From Bacilli bacterium (GTDB taxonomy: Bacteria > Bacillota_I > Bacilli_A > RF39 > UBA660), in contig JAFQQQ010000002.1 of assembly GCA_017410525.1 (NCBI GenBank), forward strand, positions 62,001 to 126,000: a stretch of DNA of 64,000 nt, in the 5' to 3' direction. Made by a program: the position numbers and the translations under genes. Below the pieces are notes generated by a model, which saw only the letters and a list, made by a program, of their open reading frames with translations, ran no database searches and had not been told where the DNA came from. Shown piece after piece: positions 46,663 to 55,238 of the stretch (the first letter of the stretch is position 1; each line of letters starts with the position of its first letter).

Positions 46663-48171
46663 ATGAAACTTAATAATAAAGGCTTTGCAATATCAACAAT
46701 AATGTATATGATATTAATAATGGCTGTAATATTAATAACTTTAACACTCACACTTTTAAGTAGTAGGAAATTAATTTTAGATAAATCAAAAGAAGAAGCG
46801 AGAACTAATATTTATAGTGTATATAATGTTTCATATAGAGAAGCATTAAATGTATTAAAAAGTGAGGCTATAGCTTATGCATCTAAAAATAGTATAGAAA
46901 AAGAAAGTATAAAAATAGAAAATTTAAATTCCTCTATAGAAAAACAAATTTTAGATGCTTATCAATTATCTGAAAAATATTTAACTTTATCAAGAAATAA
47001 TAGTTCTTATGATGTATATTTAGGAAAAAGTGATATTGTTACTAGTGTTAGTCAAAAAGTAGAAAATTTAATTGATATAGTAGATTATAAGATTTATGGT
47101 AATAGTGTGCAGGGAAGTGTGCCTACATCTAGTTCTCCTGTTGAAATTGAAAGTGTAGGAGATTTAGTAATAGATGAATCAGATGATAATTATGGCAAAT
47201 ATAAGATTCCAATTACAATAAGTGGGAACAATTTACTTGATCCAAATTCTAAATTAAGCGCTGTTCCATTAAAGTTCTATTTAGGAATAGATTTAACGGG
47301 TATGGAGGAACCTTATTCACTAAGAATCGAGTTAAAAGATAATAAGGAAGTGCCTAATGGAGTATATTTTGGACTAGTTTATAAAAATTCACAGGATGCT
47401 ACTCAGGCGAGTGCTGCTTGGCTAATAAGTAATGGTGTTCTGCAGTATAATTTTAAAACTTCTAATGATGTAAACACAAAATATGGAGTTGGCTTATCTG
47501 TATATCCTGGAACACAACAAAATTGGGATAAAATAATGGATGCATTTGAAATTTCTTTATACAAAGGCGAATATACAGAAGATACAATGCCTCAATATGA
47601 ACCTTATATAGGAACTACAATTAATATATATTTAGATAATCCATTGAGGAAAATAGATGAATATGAAGATTATATAGATTTTTCAAATAATATATATATT
47701 AAAAAGATAAATGAATATATAATAACGGGGAAAGAAAGTGAAATATCTCATAAGTGGGCATACTCTGGAGGATATGGATATGAAATTAGGAGTAACGTAT
47801 TAAATTCAGTTGGAATCCCGGGTAAGACTATTGCTATGTGTAATTATTTCCCTTATTTTAATACTAAAAATGTAAGGGCAGATCATGTAAGATTAATTAC
47901 CGATCTTAGTAGTTATGGATATATTGCTATAAGCGATGTTAATTATCCGGGTAAAGATTATGTAGATGCTTTTGTTACAAATTTACAAAATTTATATAAT
48001 AGTGGAAATCCCGTAAAAGTCCAATATCCATTAAAGGCTTCTTCGTCTATTGAAATTGACTTACCAAGAATTCCGACTGGTTTAGGATATGATAGTATTT
48101 TATCTGTTGATACAAAGACAAAACCTACTAATCTAGAATTCACTGTAATACAAAAAATAAAACAACTTTAG
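46663..48171 (+). CDS. Prepilin-like protein fused to a phage tail-type domain
   Basis: This 502-residue protein begins NNKGFAISTIMYMILIMAVI, a type IV prepilin-like signal with the cleavage-type Gly-Phe followed by a single hydrophobic helix, then a helical region (about 40-150). From about residue 150 it has KIYGNSVQGSVPTSSSPVEI, SVGDLV and INIYLDNPLRKIDEYEDYID, sequence typical of the tail and fibre proteins of Firmicutes phages. Such chimeras probably anchor an extracellular adhesin or pilin-like fibre. No pilus assembly genes are adjacent. GGTGGTGAT is the ribosome site, with TATAAT at 46644-46649. Confidence 0.72.
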   Translation: MKLNNKGFAISTIMYMILIMAVILITLTLTLLSSRKLILDKSKEEARTNIYSVYNVSYREALNVLKSEAIAYASKNSIEKESIKIENLNSSIEKQILDAYQLSEKYLTLSRNNSSYDVYLGKSDIVTSVSQKVENLIDIVDYKIYGNSVQGSVPTSSSPVEIESVGDLVIDESDDNYGKYKIPITISGNNLLDPNSKLSAVPLKFYLGIDLTGMEEPYSLRIELKDNKEVPNGVYFGLVYKNSQDATQASAAWLISNGVLQYNFKTSNDVNTKYGVGLSVYPGTQQNWDKIMDAFEISLYKGEYTEDTMPQYEPYIGTTINIYLDNPLRKIDEYEDYIDFSNNIYIKKINEYIITGKESEISHKWAYSGGYGYEIRSNVLNSVGIPGKTIAMCNYFPYFNTKNVRADHVRLITDLSSYGYIAISDVNYPGKDYVDAFVTNLQNLYNSGNPVKVQYPLKASSSIEIDLPRIPTGLGYDSILSVDTKTKPTNLEFTVIQKIKQL

Positions 48172-48196
48172 TATTGTAAAAAAATTAAATTTGTTT

Positions 48197-48433
48197 TATA
48201 ATATATAAAAACTTTGAACTTGAGGAGTAATATATTAAGTAGTTACAAGAGATGGAAAGTATTAGCTGAGAACTTTTCTTAATGAAAGATGTATGAAGGT
48301 AGCAAGGGAGTTGAATACTTAAGTAAATAGAGCATTCCGGTTATTCCGTTAAAATATTAAGGTATAGAAATATACAAATTAAGGTGGTACCACGTAACTT
48401 ACGTCCTTATATTAGGATGTGAGTTTTTTATTT
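48197..48433 (+). promoter_or_regulatory. T-box leader for valS with promoter
   Basis: TATAAT at 48197-48202 is a probable -10. The T-box core AAGGTGGTACCACG lies at about 48381-48394. Stem I can close through TTAAGTA (about 48235-48241) and TACTTAA (48315-48321). The terminator pairs CTTACGTCCT with AGGATGTGAG, then six T. Val is inferred from valS; possible specifier codons are GTA near 48299 or GTT near 48310. Confidence 0.88.
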
Positions 48434-48447
48434 GAAAGGGTGATATT

Positions 48448-50970
48448 ATGTTAGATAAAAAATATAATCATATTGAAGTAGAAAAAGAAAAATACAATAA
48501 TTGGAAAGAAAAAGGATATTTTGAAGCAGGCGATTTAAGTAAGAAACCATACTGTATAGTTATTCCACCACCTAATGTAACAGGTAAACTACACTTAGGT
48601 CATGCTTGGGATACCACTTTACAAGACATTATGATTCGTTATAAAAAATTAGATGGCTTTGACACATTATGGTTACCTGGAATGGACCATGCAGCAATCG
48701 CTACTGAAGCAAAAGTAGTTGCTAGACTTAAGGATAATGGAATCAATAAATACGAATTAGGAAGAGTTGCCTTTCTTGATGAATGTTGGAAATGGACTCA
48801 TGAATATTCAGATAATATAAGAAAACAATGGGCTAAACTAGGACTAGCTTTAGATTATAGAAAAGAAGCATTTACTTTAGATGAAAATCTAACTAAAGCA
48901 GTTAAGTATGTATTCAAAAAACTATATGATGAAGGTTTAATATATAGGGGAGAAAAAATAATAAATTGGGATCCGGTTGCTAAAACTGCTTTAAGTAATG
49001 AAGAAGTTATTTATAAGGATGATGAAGGTGCTTTTTATCACTTAAAATATTTTATAGAAGGTAGTGATGAATATTTAGAAGTAGCTACAACTCGTCCTGA
49101 AACTTTATTTGGTGATACTGCAGTAGCTGTTAATCCTGAAGATAAAAGATATAATCATTTGATTGGTAAAAATGTTATACTTCCAGTACTTGATAAATTA
49201 ATTCCAGTAGTAGGTGATGAACATGCTGATATGGAATTTGGAACAGGTGTTGTTAAAATAACTCCTGCTCATGACCCTAATGACTTTGAAGTAGGTAATC
49301 GTCATAACTTAGAAAGAGTAATTGTTATGAATGAGGATGCTACTATGAATGAAAACGCTGGTAAGTATGTTGGTATGACAAGAGAAAAATGTAGAGAAGA
49401 ATTAGTTAAAGATTTAACTGAATCAGGAATACTTATTAGTATAGAAAAAATGACTCATAGTGTAGGTCATAGTGAAAGAACAGACGCAGTAGTTGAACCA
49501 TATCTTTCTAAACAATGGTTTGTTAAGATGAGACCTCTTGCTGATAGAGTTTTAGATAATCAAAAAGATAAAGATACTAAAGTAAACTTTGTTCCTTCTA
49601 GATTTGAAAAAACTATGAACCACTGGATGGAAATAACTTATGACTGGTGTATATCTCGTCAACTTTGGTGGGGGCATAGAATACCTGCTTGGTACAAAGA
49701 TGATGAAATATATGTAGGCATTGATGCTCCAGAGGGAGAAGGTTGGGTACAAGATAACGATGTGCTTGATACATGGTTTTCAAGTGCACTTTGGCCTTTT
49801 GCGACATTAGGATGGCCAGAAAAAACAGATGACCTGGATAGATATTATCCAAATGATGTACTTGTAACTGGTTATGATATTATACCTTTCTGGGTAAATA
49901 GAATGACTTTCCAAGGATTACACTTTACTGATACAAGACCATTTAGGGATTGTTTAATACATGGGTTAATTCGTGATAAACAAGGTAGAAAGATGAGTAA
50001 ATCTTTAGGTAATGGTGTAGATCCTATGGATGTTATAGAAGAGTATGGATGTGATTCATTAAGATATTTCCTTGCTACTTCAAGTGCTCCTGGAATGGAT
50101 TTAAGATATGATGAAGAAAAAGTTAAAAGTACATGGAATTTCATTAATAAACTTTGGAATGCATCTAGATTTGTACTTATGAATATAGAAGATTTAAATA
50201 CTGATATTTATACATTAGATAATTTAAGCATAAGTGACAAATGGATATTAAATAAATTAAATAATTTAATAAAACTATCAAGAAAACACATGGAAAAATA
50301 TGAATTCAATGTAGTAGGTAGTGAACTATATTCATTTGTGTGGGATAATTTCTGTGATTGGTACATAGAACTTGCTAAACATAACATGAATAATACTACT
50401 AAGAGTGTACTTTTAAAAGTTTTAACAGATATACTTAAATTACTCCATCCATTTATGCCATTTGTTACAGAAGAAATATATTCTATGTTACCAATAAAAG
50501 AGGCAAGTTCTATAATGTTAAGTAGTTACCCTAAATATGAAAAAGAAATTAATTTTGATGTTGAATTAGATTATACATTAGATTTAATTACTAAAGTTAG
50601 AAAAATTAAATTAGAAAATAATATTAAAGAATACTATATTTATTATAAAGAATTAGATAATATAGTAATAATTTCTAGTATGTTAAAATTAGATAATAAT
50701 AATTTTATTACTGAAAAAAATGAATTAGATGAAATAGTAATAGATAAAAATGTTTCAATTCTTTATGATGGTTCTAATAACAAAGAAAAAGAATTAGAAA
50801 ATCTATTAAAAGAAAAAGAAAGATTAGAAAATAGTATTACTAGAAGAGAAAAATTATTATCTAACGAGAATTATGTATCTAAAGCTCCTGCTAATATAGT
50901 AGAGCAAGAAAGAAAAAATTTAAGTTTAGAAAAAGAAAACTTAGAAGCAATTTTAACTAAATTGAAATAA
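48448..50970 (+). CDS. valS: Valyl-tRNA synthetase
   Basis: This 840-residue class Ia enzyme charges tRNA-Val. The HIGH motif reads [16 protein letters not shown] and the KMSKS motif [13 protein letters not shown]. The editing domain contains [15 protein letters not shown]. Near the end, [27 protein letters not shown] forms the C-terminal coiled-coil arm that grips tRNA. The length fits bacterial ValRS. It lies 15 bases after the T-box terminator and has its own terminator. Confidence 0.97.
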   Translation: MLDKKYNHIEVEKEKYNNWKEKGYFEAGDLSKKPYCIVIPPPNVTGKLHLGHAWDTTLQDIMIRYKKLDGFDTLWLPGMDHAAIATEAKVVARLKDNGINKYELGRVAFLDECWKWTHEYSDNIRKQWAKLGLALDYRKEAFTLDENLTKAVKYVFKKLYDEGLIYRGEKIINWDPVAKTALSNEEVIYKDDEGAFYHLKYFIEGSDEYLEVATTRPETLFGDTAVAVNPEDKRYNHLIGKNVILPVLDKLIPVVGDEHADMEFGTGVVKITPAHDPNDFEVGNRHNLERVIVMNEDATMNENAGKYVGMTREKCREELVKDLTESGILISIEKMTHSVGHSERTDAVVEPYLSKQWFVKMRPLADRVLDNQKDKDTKVNFVPSRFEKTMNHWMEITYDWCISRQLWWGHRIPAWYKDDEIYVGIDAPEGEGWVQDNDVLDTWFSSALWPFATLGWPEKTDDLDRYYPNDVLVTGYDIIPFWVNRMTFQGLHFTDTRPFRDCLIHGLIRDKQGRKMSKSLGNGVDPMDVIEEYGCDSLRYFLATSSAPGMDLRYDEEKVKSTWNFINKLWNASRFVLMNIEDLNTDIYTLDNLSISDKWILNKLNNLIKLSRKHMEKYEFNVVGSELYSFVWDNFCDWYIELAKHNMNNTTKSVLLKVLTDILKLLHPFMPFVTEEIYSMLPIKEASSIMLSSYPKYEKEINFDVELDYTLDLITKVRKIKLENNIKEYYIYYKELDNIVIISSMLKLDNNNFITEKNELDEIVIDKNVSILYDGSNNKEKELENLLKEKERLENSITRREKLLSNENYVSKAPANIVEQERKNLSLEKENLEAILTKLK

Positions 50971-50980
50971 TATTTTACAA

Positions 50981-51010
50981 AAAAAGAAAAGAAATGCTTT
51001 TCTTTTTTTC
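50981..51010 (+). terminator. Intrinsic terminator after valS
   Basis: AAAAAGAAAAG and CTTTTCTTTTT with loop AAATG. Confidence 0.85.
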
Positions 51011-51043
51011 AAAATATGCTATAATAAATATTAGGGTGATGAT

Positions 51044-51586
51044 ATGAGCTTTTTAGAAGAGATAAGAATGAGTTTAAAAAGCAATCCTAATTTAACAGAT
51101 GAAATAAGAAATAAATTATTTGAACTTATTGTTGTTTTTAATAAAAAAATACCAGATATTAACTTATCTAGATTAAATGAAAAATTAAAAACAGTTAAAT
51201 TAGGTAAATTAAGTAAATTTGAAAGAAAAGGTACATATTATTACGACGTATTTAAAAATGAAATATTATTTTCTAAAGAATTAGAAAGTAATTATGATAT
51301 AGATCATTTACTTACTAAAGCTATACTTCAAATGAGTACTAGTACAGAAACATTTACAGGATTTAATTCTGATGATAGATTAAGAGCTCTTAATTTAGCT
51401 TATACAGAAATACTTGCTAATTACATAGTTGGGAATGAAGGGGATTCTGATTTAGAAGAAGAAATGTTAGTGACTAATCTTTTAAGTCATATTGTTGGCA
51501 AAGATACTATGTTTAACTCATATTTTACAAATAATGGAGAACCTATTATAAAAGCTATGCAAGATGCGGAGGTTGGATTGATATGA
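51044..51586 (+). CDS. Unknown soluble protein, first of an overlapping pair
   Basis: This 180-residue protein is predicted soluble and mostly helical, with a short beta stretch (YYYDVFKNEILFSKEL) and DIDHLLTKAILQMS. No domain is recognised. The stop TGA overlaps the ATG of the next gene by 4 bases (ATGA), so the two are translationally coupled and probably act together. AGGGTGAT precedes the start. Confidence 0.6.
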   Translation: MSFLEEIRMSLKSNPNLTDEIRNKLFELIVVFNKKIPDINLSRLNEKLKTVKLGKLSKFERKGTYYYDVFKNEILFSKELESNYDIDHLLTKAILQMSTSTETFTGFNSDDRLRALNLAYTEILANYIVGNEGDSDLEEEMLVTNLLSHIVGKDTMFNSYFTNNGEPIIKAMQDAEVGLI

Positions 51587-51921
51587 CAAGTATAGTAAAA
51601 GATAGACCAAGTGATATAATATTAGAATCTTTAAATAGAATGAATGCTGCTAAATTGAACGGTGCTTTAACAAAAGATGAATTAGCTAAAATAATTACTC
51701 TTGAAGGAAGTATGTTTGCTAATTTAGTTAGTAGAGGATTAAAGACAGAAGAAGAAGTAGAAGACTTTGAGAAAGAAATACCTAATGGTAAAGCAAACTA
51801 TTTTAGTTTTGAACATGAAGATTTAGATGTTGCTTATGGAACTATTAAACAAGCCAATACAGCAGCTTTATATGATAGAGAAAATTTAACTAGACATTCT
51901 AGATTATCAAAGAGATTATAA
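51583..51921 (+). CDS. Unknown small helical protein, second of an overlapping pair
   Basis: This 112-residue acidic, helical protein contains RMNAAKLNGALTKDELAKI and LVSRGLKTEEEVEDFEKEI. No known domain is seen. It is translated from ATGA overlapping the previous gene and ends at a terminator. Confidence 0.58.
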   Translation: MTSIVKDRPSDIILESLNRMNAAKLNGALTKDELAKIITLEGSMFANLVSRGLKTEEEVEDFEKEIPNGKANYFSFEHEDLDVAYGTIKQANTAALYDRENLTRHSRLSKRL

Positions 51922-51947
51922 AAGTTATGCACATATAACTTTTTTTC
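51919..51947 (+). terminator. Intrinsic terminator after the unknown pair
   Basis: AAAGTTAT and ATAACTTT with loop GCACAT and seven T. Confidence 0.85.
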
Positions 51948-52018
51948 TTGACTTAAAAAGTTATATATAATACAATTAACTTGTAGAAAAGAAGATATAA
52001 ATCGGATTGGAGGTTTAT

Positions 52019-52276
52019 ATGAAAAAAGATTTAGAGTTAGTTAAATTTAATCTAACTCCAAGTATGTCTTTTGAACTTATTAAATTCAATAAATTAAAAA
52101 AAGAATTAAATAAATTAAAAGAACTTTACAATCTAGATAAAAATGAAGAACTGCTATTAAAAATTAAAGACTTAGAGAATGAACTTATAAAATGTAGAAA
52201 TACGTTTATAAGAGAATTTAGACTTAATAACCAAGATGAAATAACTACATATTTACAAATAAAAGATCAATTTTGA
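52019..52276 (+). CDS. Small coiled-coil protein
   Basis: This 85-residue charged protein has a leucine-rich helical core (KLKKELNKLKELYNLDKN, then LLLKIKDLENELIK) consistent with a coiled coil, and no known domain. ATG 52019 is chosen because GGAGG at 52009-52013 lies 5 bases upstream; the in-frame TTG at 52007 overlaps it. It ends in a hairpin, just before the sigma-H-like promoter of the next operon. Confidence 0.55.
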   Translation: MKKDLELVKFNLTPSMSFELIKFNKLKKELNKLKELYNLDKNEELLLKIKDLENELIKCRNTFIREFRLNNQDEITTYLQIKDQF

Positions 52277-52287
52277 TCTTTTTTTTG
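52261..52287 (+). terminator. Intrinsic terminator after coiled-coil gene
   Basis: AAAAGATCAA and TTGATCTTTT arms with a long T-run overlap the end of the gene. Confidence 0.85.
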
Positions 52288-52294
52288 ATGAAAA

Positions 52295-52322
52295 AAAGGA
52301 AATTGAAAAGTTTTATCGAATA
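52295..52322 (+). promoter_or_regulatory. Sigma-H-like promoter of the spoIIAA/sigF-like operon
   Basis: AGGAAAT at 52297-52303 and GAAT at 52318-52321 form a sigma-H-type promoter with 21 bases from start to start. The element before the bacteriocin exporter has the same elements at identical spacing. B. subtilis spoIIA is also read by sigma-H. The sequence across the -10 (TATCGAA) is one base from a Spo0A box. Confidence 0.72.
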
Positions 52323-52354
52323 ATATATGTGAAGGGTAAAAGATATTCTAGTTT

Positions 52355-52361
52355 TGTCGAA
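52355..52361 (+). promoter_or_regulatory. Spo0A box TGTCGAA
   Basis: An exact TGTCGAA lies between the sigma-H-like -10 and the spoIIAA-like start. GTTTTATCGAAT (ending at 52321) and GTTTTGTCGAAT (ending at 52362) form a direct repeat 41 bp apart. In B. subtilis Spo0A boxes are upstream of spoIIA; this one is about 34 bp downstream of the predicted -10, so it may repress or serve a second promoter. Confidence 0.5.
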
Positions 52362-52412
52362 TCTGTATAAAAAGAAATAAATATGTGCTAAATTAAATAG
52401 GAAGGTGAATAT

Positions 52413-52760
52413 ATGCTTAATGTAGGGATTGAATTTAGAAAAGGAATTTTATTTGTAAGACTTAAAGGCCATTTAAATAAAGATACTATAGATAAATTAA
52501 ATAAAAGAGTTACTAAAGTTGTAAAAGAAAATGGAATAAGAAACATAGTATTTAATTTTAGTAATTTAAAATCAATAGATATAAAGGGAATAAATGCTAT
52601 ATTTTATAATTATGAACTAGTCAAAAGAAATGAAGGTAGAAGTTTAATGTGTGGTAATAACGATAATATAAGAAAAAAATTAAAAAGAAGTAGATTAATT
52701 AATTATGTATATGAAACAAGTAGTGAATTAACTGCTTTAAAACTATTAAACTTGAGGTGA
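52413..52760 (+). CDS. SpoIIAA-like STAS protein lacking the phosphorylatable serine
   Basis: This 115-residue single STAS domain has the right order of strands and helices (GILFVRLKGHLNKDT, NIVFNFSNLKSID, SLMCGNNDNIRKKLK). In SpoIIAA the phosphorylated Ser58 lies in DSSG; here positions 56-59 read DIKG, so Ser57 and Ser58 are Ile and Lys. It cannot be switched by an anti-sigma kinase in the normal way. The sigma gene starts 4 bases after its stop, and no spoIIAB gene lies between. It may have become a constitutive partner or kept a different role. AGGAAGGTGA precedes the ATG. Confidence 0.8.
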   Translation: MLNVGIEFRKGILFVRLKGHLNKDTIDKLNKRVTKVVKENGIRNIVFNFSNLKSIDIKGINAIFYNYELVKRNEGRSLMCGNNDNIRKKLKRSRLINYVYETSSELTALKLLNLR

Positions 52761-52764
52761 TAGT

Positions 52765-53421
52765 ATGGATGAAATAACTAATTTAATAATGAATAATGAA
52801 AGATTAATATATAGTATTGCTAATTACTTTAAAAACTATAATAGTAAGGAAGATTTGTATCAAGCTGGGTGTTTAGGTCTTATTACTGCCTATAAAAAAT
52901 ATAATCCTAATATGAACTCAAAATTTACAACCTATGCTTATCCTTATATATTAGGAGAAATGAGAAAACTAGTTAGGGAAGATAAAGGATTAAAAATAAG
53001 TAGGGAAATAACTAAATTAAACTTAAAAATAGAAAAAGCGTATGTACTTTTAACTCAAAAACTAATGAAAGAACCAAGCGTAGAAGAGATAGCTCGCTTT
53101 TTAGAAATACCTGAATTCTATGTAGCAGAAGCAATACTTAGTTTAAATAAAATTAAAAGTATTGATGAACCTGTAAATGACGAAGGTAGGGATTTTACTT
53201 TACAAGATGTAATTGGTAAAAGTGAAAATATAGATGAATTAATTATGTTAAAAGAACTAATTCAAGGGTTAAATAATGAAGAAAAAGCAATTATTGATAA
53301 TAGGTATATGAAAGATTATACACAAAGTGAAACATCTAAGTTAGTAGGGATGAGTCAAGTACAGGTTTCAAGAAAAGAACAAAAGGTATTACAAAAACTA
53401 AAACAAAAGATGTTAGCTTAA
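52765..53421 (+). CDS. RNA polymerase sigma factor, SigF/SigG type
   Basis: This 218-residue sigma-70 family factor has regions 2 (SKEDLYQAGCLGLITAYKKY and FTTYAYPYILGEMRK), 3 (KEPSVEEIARFLEI) and 4 (YTQSETSKLVGMSQVQVSRKEQKVLQKL). The GMSQVQVSR segment is the signature of sporulation sigma factors F and G, and of the related SigB. The STAS gene directly upstream and the sigma-H-like promoter point to SigF. The usual spoIIAB gene is missing. Its stop overlaps a terminator hairpin. SigG is not excluded. Confidence 0.85.
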   Translation: MDEITNLIMNNERLIYSIANYFKNYNSKEDLYQAGCLGLITAYKKYNPNMNSKFTTYAYPYILGEMRKLVREDKGLKISREITKLNLKIEKAYVLLTQKLMKEPSVEEIARFLEIPEFYVAEAILSLNKIKSIDEPVNDEGRDFTLQDVIGKSENIDELIMLKELIQGLNNEEKAIIDNRYMKDYTQSETSKLVGMSQVQVSRKEQKVLQKLKQKMLA

Positions 53422-53440
53422 ATTAACTTTAAGCTTTTTA
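53415..53440 (+). terminator. Intrinsic terminator after sigma gene
   Basis: AGCTTAAA (53415-53422) and TTTAAGCT (53428-53435), followed by T. Confidence 0.8.
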
Positions 53441-53459
53441 TATAAAGGAGATAAGAAAA

Positions 53460-54290
53460 ATGACGAATAATGTAATTGTGGTACAAGATATACCAATAAA
53501 TATATCAATTGAAAATGAAGAAGATTATATTTGTATAACAGATATAGCTAAAGTAAAAATAGGAAAATCAAAAATAGATGATATAATTAGGAACTGGTTA
53601 AGGAACAGAAGTACTTTAGAATTTTTAGGAACCTGGGAAAAAATATATAATTTAAATTTTAAACCCGCCGAATTCGACGGGTTTATAAGAGAATCCGGGT
53701 TACATACTTTTACGCTTAGTGTAACAGAATGGGTAGAAAAAACAAATGCAAAAGGTATTTATGTAAAGAGAGGTAAATATGGTGGTACTTATGCTCACAA
53801 AGATATTGCATTCGAGTTTGCTTCTGCTATAAGTCCTGTGTTTAAATTATATTTAATAAAAGAATTTCAAAGGTTAAAAAATTTAGAAAGTAATAATATA
53901 CAGTGGAGTGCAAAAAGATTACTGACAAAGAATAATTATTTAATACATACTGATGCGATAAAAAATTATATATTACCAAACAATGATTATTATAAAAATA
54001 AAAAATGGTTAAAATATGCAGAAGAAGCGGATATACTTAATGTAATAATATTTAATACCACTGCAAAAGAATGGAGAAAGTTAAATCCGGAATTATCTAA
54101 AACTTCAAATATAAGAGATTTTGGGACTATAAATGAATTAACAGTTTTATCGAACTTAGAAACACATAATGCTGAGTTAATAAAAGAAGGATTAACTAAA
54201 GAGGAAAGATTTGATAGATTAAGTCAGATTGCTAAATATCAGTTAAATATTTTAAATAAGGCAGAAGAAGTTAATCAATTATCAATATAA
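53460..54290 (+). CDS. KilA-N domain protein
   Basis: This 276-residue protein has a KilA-N domain (about residues 20-150: DYICITDIAKVKIGKSK, then NWLRNRSTLEFLGTWEK, FDGFIRESG and GRYGGTY-like KYGGTYAHKDIAFEFASAIS). The family binds DNA and is common in phages, mobile elements and some gut bacteria. The C-terminal half (about 155-276) is a conserved but unnamed helical region. AAGGAGAT lies 8 bases upstream. The gene includes an unusually GC-rich palindrome at 53661-53684. It probably arrived by transfer. Confidence 0.88.
   Translation: MTNNVIVVQDIPINISIENEEDYICITDIAKVKIGKSKIDDIIRNWLRNRSTLEFLGTWEKIYNLNFKPAEFDGFIRESGLHTFTLSVTEWVEKTNAKGIYVKRGKYGGTYAHKDIAFEFASAISPVFKLYLIKEFQRLKNLESNNIQWSAKRLLTKNNYLIHTDAIKNYILPNNDYYKNKKWLKYAEEADILNVIIFNTTAKEWRKLNPELSKTSNIRDFGTINELTVLSNLETHNAELIKEGLTKEERFDRLSQIAKYQLNILNKAEEVNQLSI
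53661..53684 (+). repeat. 24-base near-perfect palindrome inside the KilA-N gene
   Basis: The arms AAACCCG and CGGGTTT flank a GAATTC centre; 11 of 12 base pairs match. It is clearly more GC-rich than the surroundings. The encoded residues (KPAEFDGF) are a conserved part of this protein family, so coding constraint may explain it. Confidence 0.6.
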
Positions 54291-54333
54291 AAACAATATG
54301 TTTATAAATAAGAGAAAAAATATTGATTTTGTA

Positions 54334-54362
54334 TTGAAATGCAAAATGATTTATGCTATAAT
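54334..54362 (+). promoter_or_regulatory. Promoter of tRNA-Ser
   Basis: TTGAAA (54334-54339), 17-base spacer, TATAAT (54357-54362), with TG one base before the -10 (extended). Confidence 0.8.
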
Positions 54363-54376
54363 CTATATATGGCGAT

Positions 54377-54467
54377 GGAGTAGTACTCAAGAGGCTGAAG
54401 AGGCGCCCCTGCTAAGGGTGTAGACCGGGCAACTGGTGCGAGGGTTCAAATCCCTCCTGCTCCGCCA
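54377..54467 (+). tRNA. tRNA-Ser (anticodon GCT)
   Basis: Acceptor arms GGAGTAG and CTGCTCC close the cloverleaf. Anticodon stem CGCCC/GGGTG holds the loop CTGCTAA (anticodon GCT). A long variable arm (ACCGGGCAACTGGT) is typical of serine tRNAs. The T-arm is GAGGG TTCAAAT CCCTC, and CCA is encoded. It reads AGC and AGT codons. Position 32 is C, a TtcA-type target in other bacteria. Confidence 0.97.
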
Positions 54468-54475
54468 GATGGATT

Positions 54476-54500
54476 TAAACCCTTTTATAGGGTTTTTTAT
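54476..54500 (+). terminator. Intrinsic terminator after tRNA-Ser
   Basis: AAACCC and GGGTTT arms followed by T. Confidence 0.85.
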
Positions 54501-54536
54501 TTGTACTTTTTATGGTATAATGAATTAGGTGATGAT

Positions 54537-55232
54537 ATGAAAAACAAAGTATATGGTTATTTATCTGTTTTTTGTTATGTAGTATCATTTTTAATTTTGC
54601 TTTTTTGTATAAATGTAAAATTAATACCTAGTTTTTATTTAAATACACAAGGTAGATTAGTCTTACTTTCAATTGTATGTATAATGATTTATATAAGTGG
54701 ATATATACTTGTAAATAAATTAAACTATACAAAAAAAATATTAAGAGTAAACTTGATAATATATTTTTTAATATATACAGTTACAATATTTTCATTAACA
54801 TTATTTGATGAAATATATGGTAGACAAGGGTTAATAATAATAGATTGGGATAAAAACTTATTAAATAATTATTTAACTAATTCATTTAATTTAAAACCTT
54901 TTCATACAATCCATTTATTTATTAAAGGATATATAGACGGAATTGTAAGTTATAAAAATTTTAGTATAAACGTTATAGGTAATTTAACTGCATTTATGCC
55001 ATATGGATTATTTTTACCAATCATATTTAAAAACATGAGAAAGTATTATAATTTTTTAATAATTATGATATTAATAGTTGTTGTAATAGAATTATTACAG
55101 TTTGTTACTATGTCGGGTTCTTGTGATATAGATGATTTAATTTTAAATGTACTAGGTGCAAGTATAATATATTTCGTATCTAAAATTAAAATTATAAATA
55201 AATTAATAAATAAAATATTCTTATTTGAGTAG
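54537..55232 (+). CDS. VanZ-family membrane protein
   Basis: This 231-residue protein has about six transmembrane segments. VanZ landmarks are INVIGNLTAFMPYGLFLP and IELLQFVTMSGSCDIDDLILNVLGA. VanZ family members influence glycopeptide susceptibility in some organisms, but most of them have no known function. ATG 54537 follows GGTGATGAT; the frame-open TTG at 54501 is too far upstream. A PAP2 gene starts 6 bases after its stop, indicating a shared transcript. Confidence 0.85.
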   Translation: MKNKVYGYLSVFCYVVSFLILLFCINVKLIPSFYLNTQGRLVLLSIVCIMIYISGYILVNKLNYTKKILRVNLIIYFLIYTVTIFSLTLFDEIYGRQGLIIIDWDKNLLNNYLTNSFNLKPFHTIHLFIKGYIDGIVSYKNFSINVIGNLTAFMPYGLFLPIIFKNMRKYYNFLIIMILIVVVIELLQFVTMSGSCDIDDLILNVLGASIIYFVSKIKIINKLINKIFLFE

Positions 55233-55238
55233 GTGAAT

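Noticed and set aside
49552-50144. Several minus-strand frames inside valS
   Set aside because: They are shadows of a conserved coding sequence; codon use follows the plus strand.
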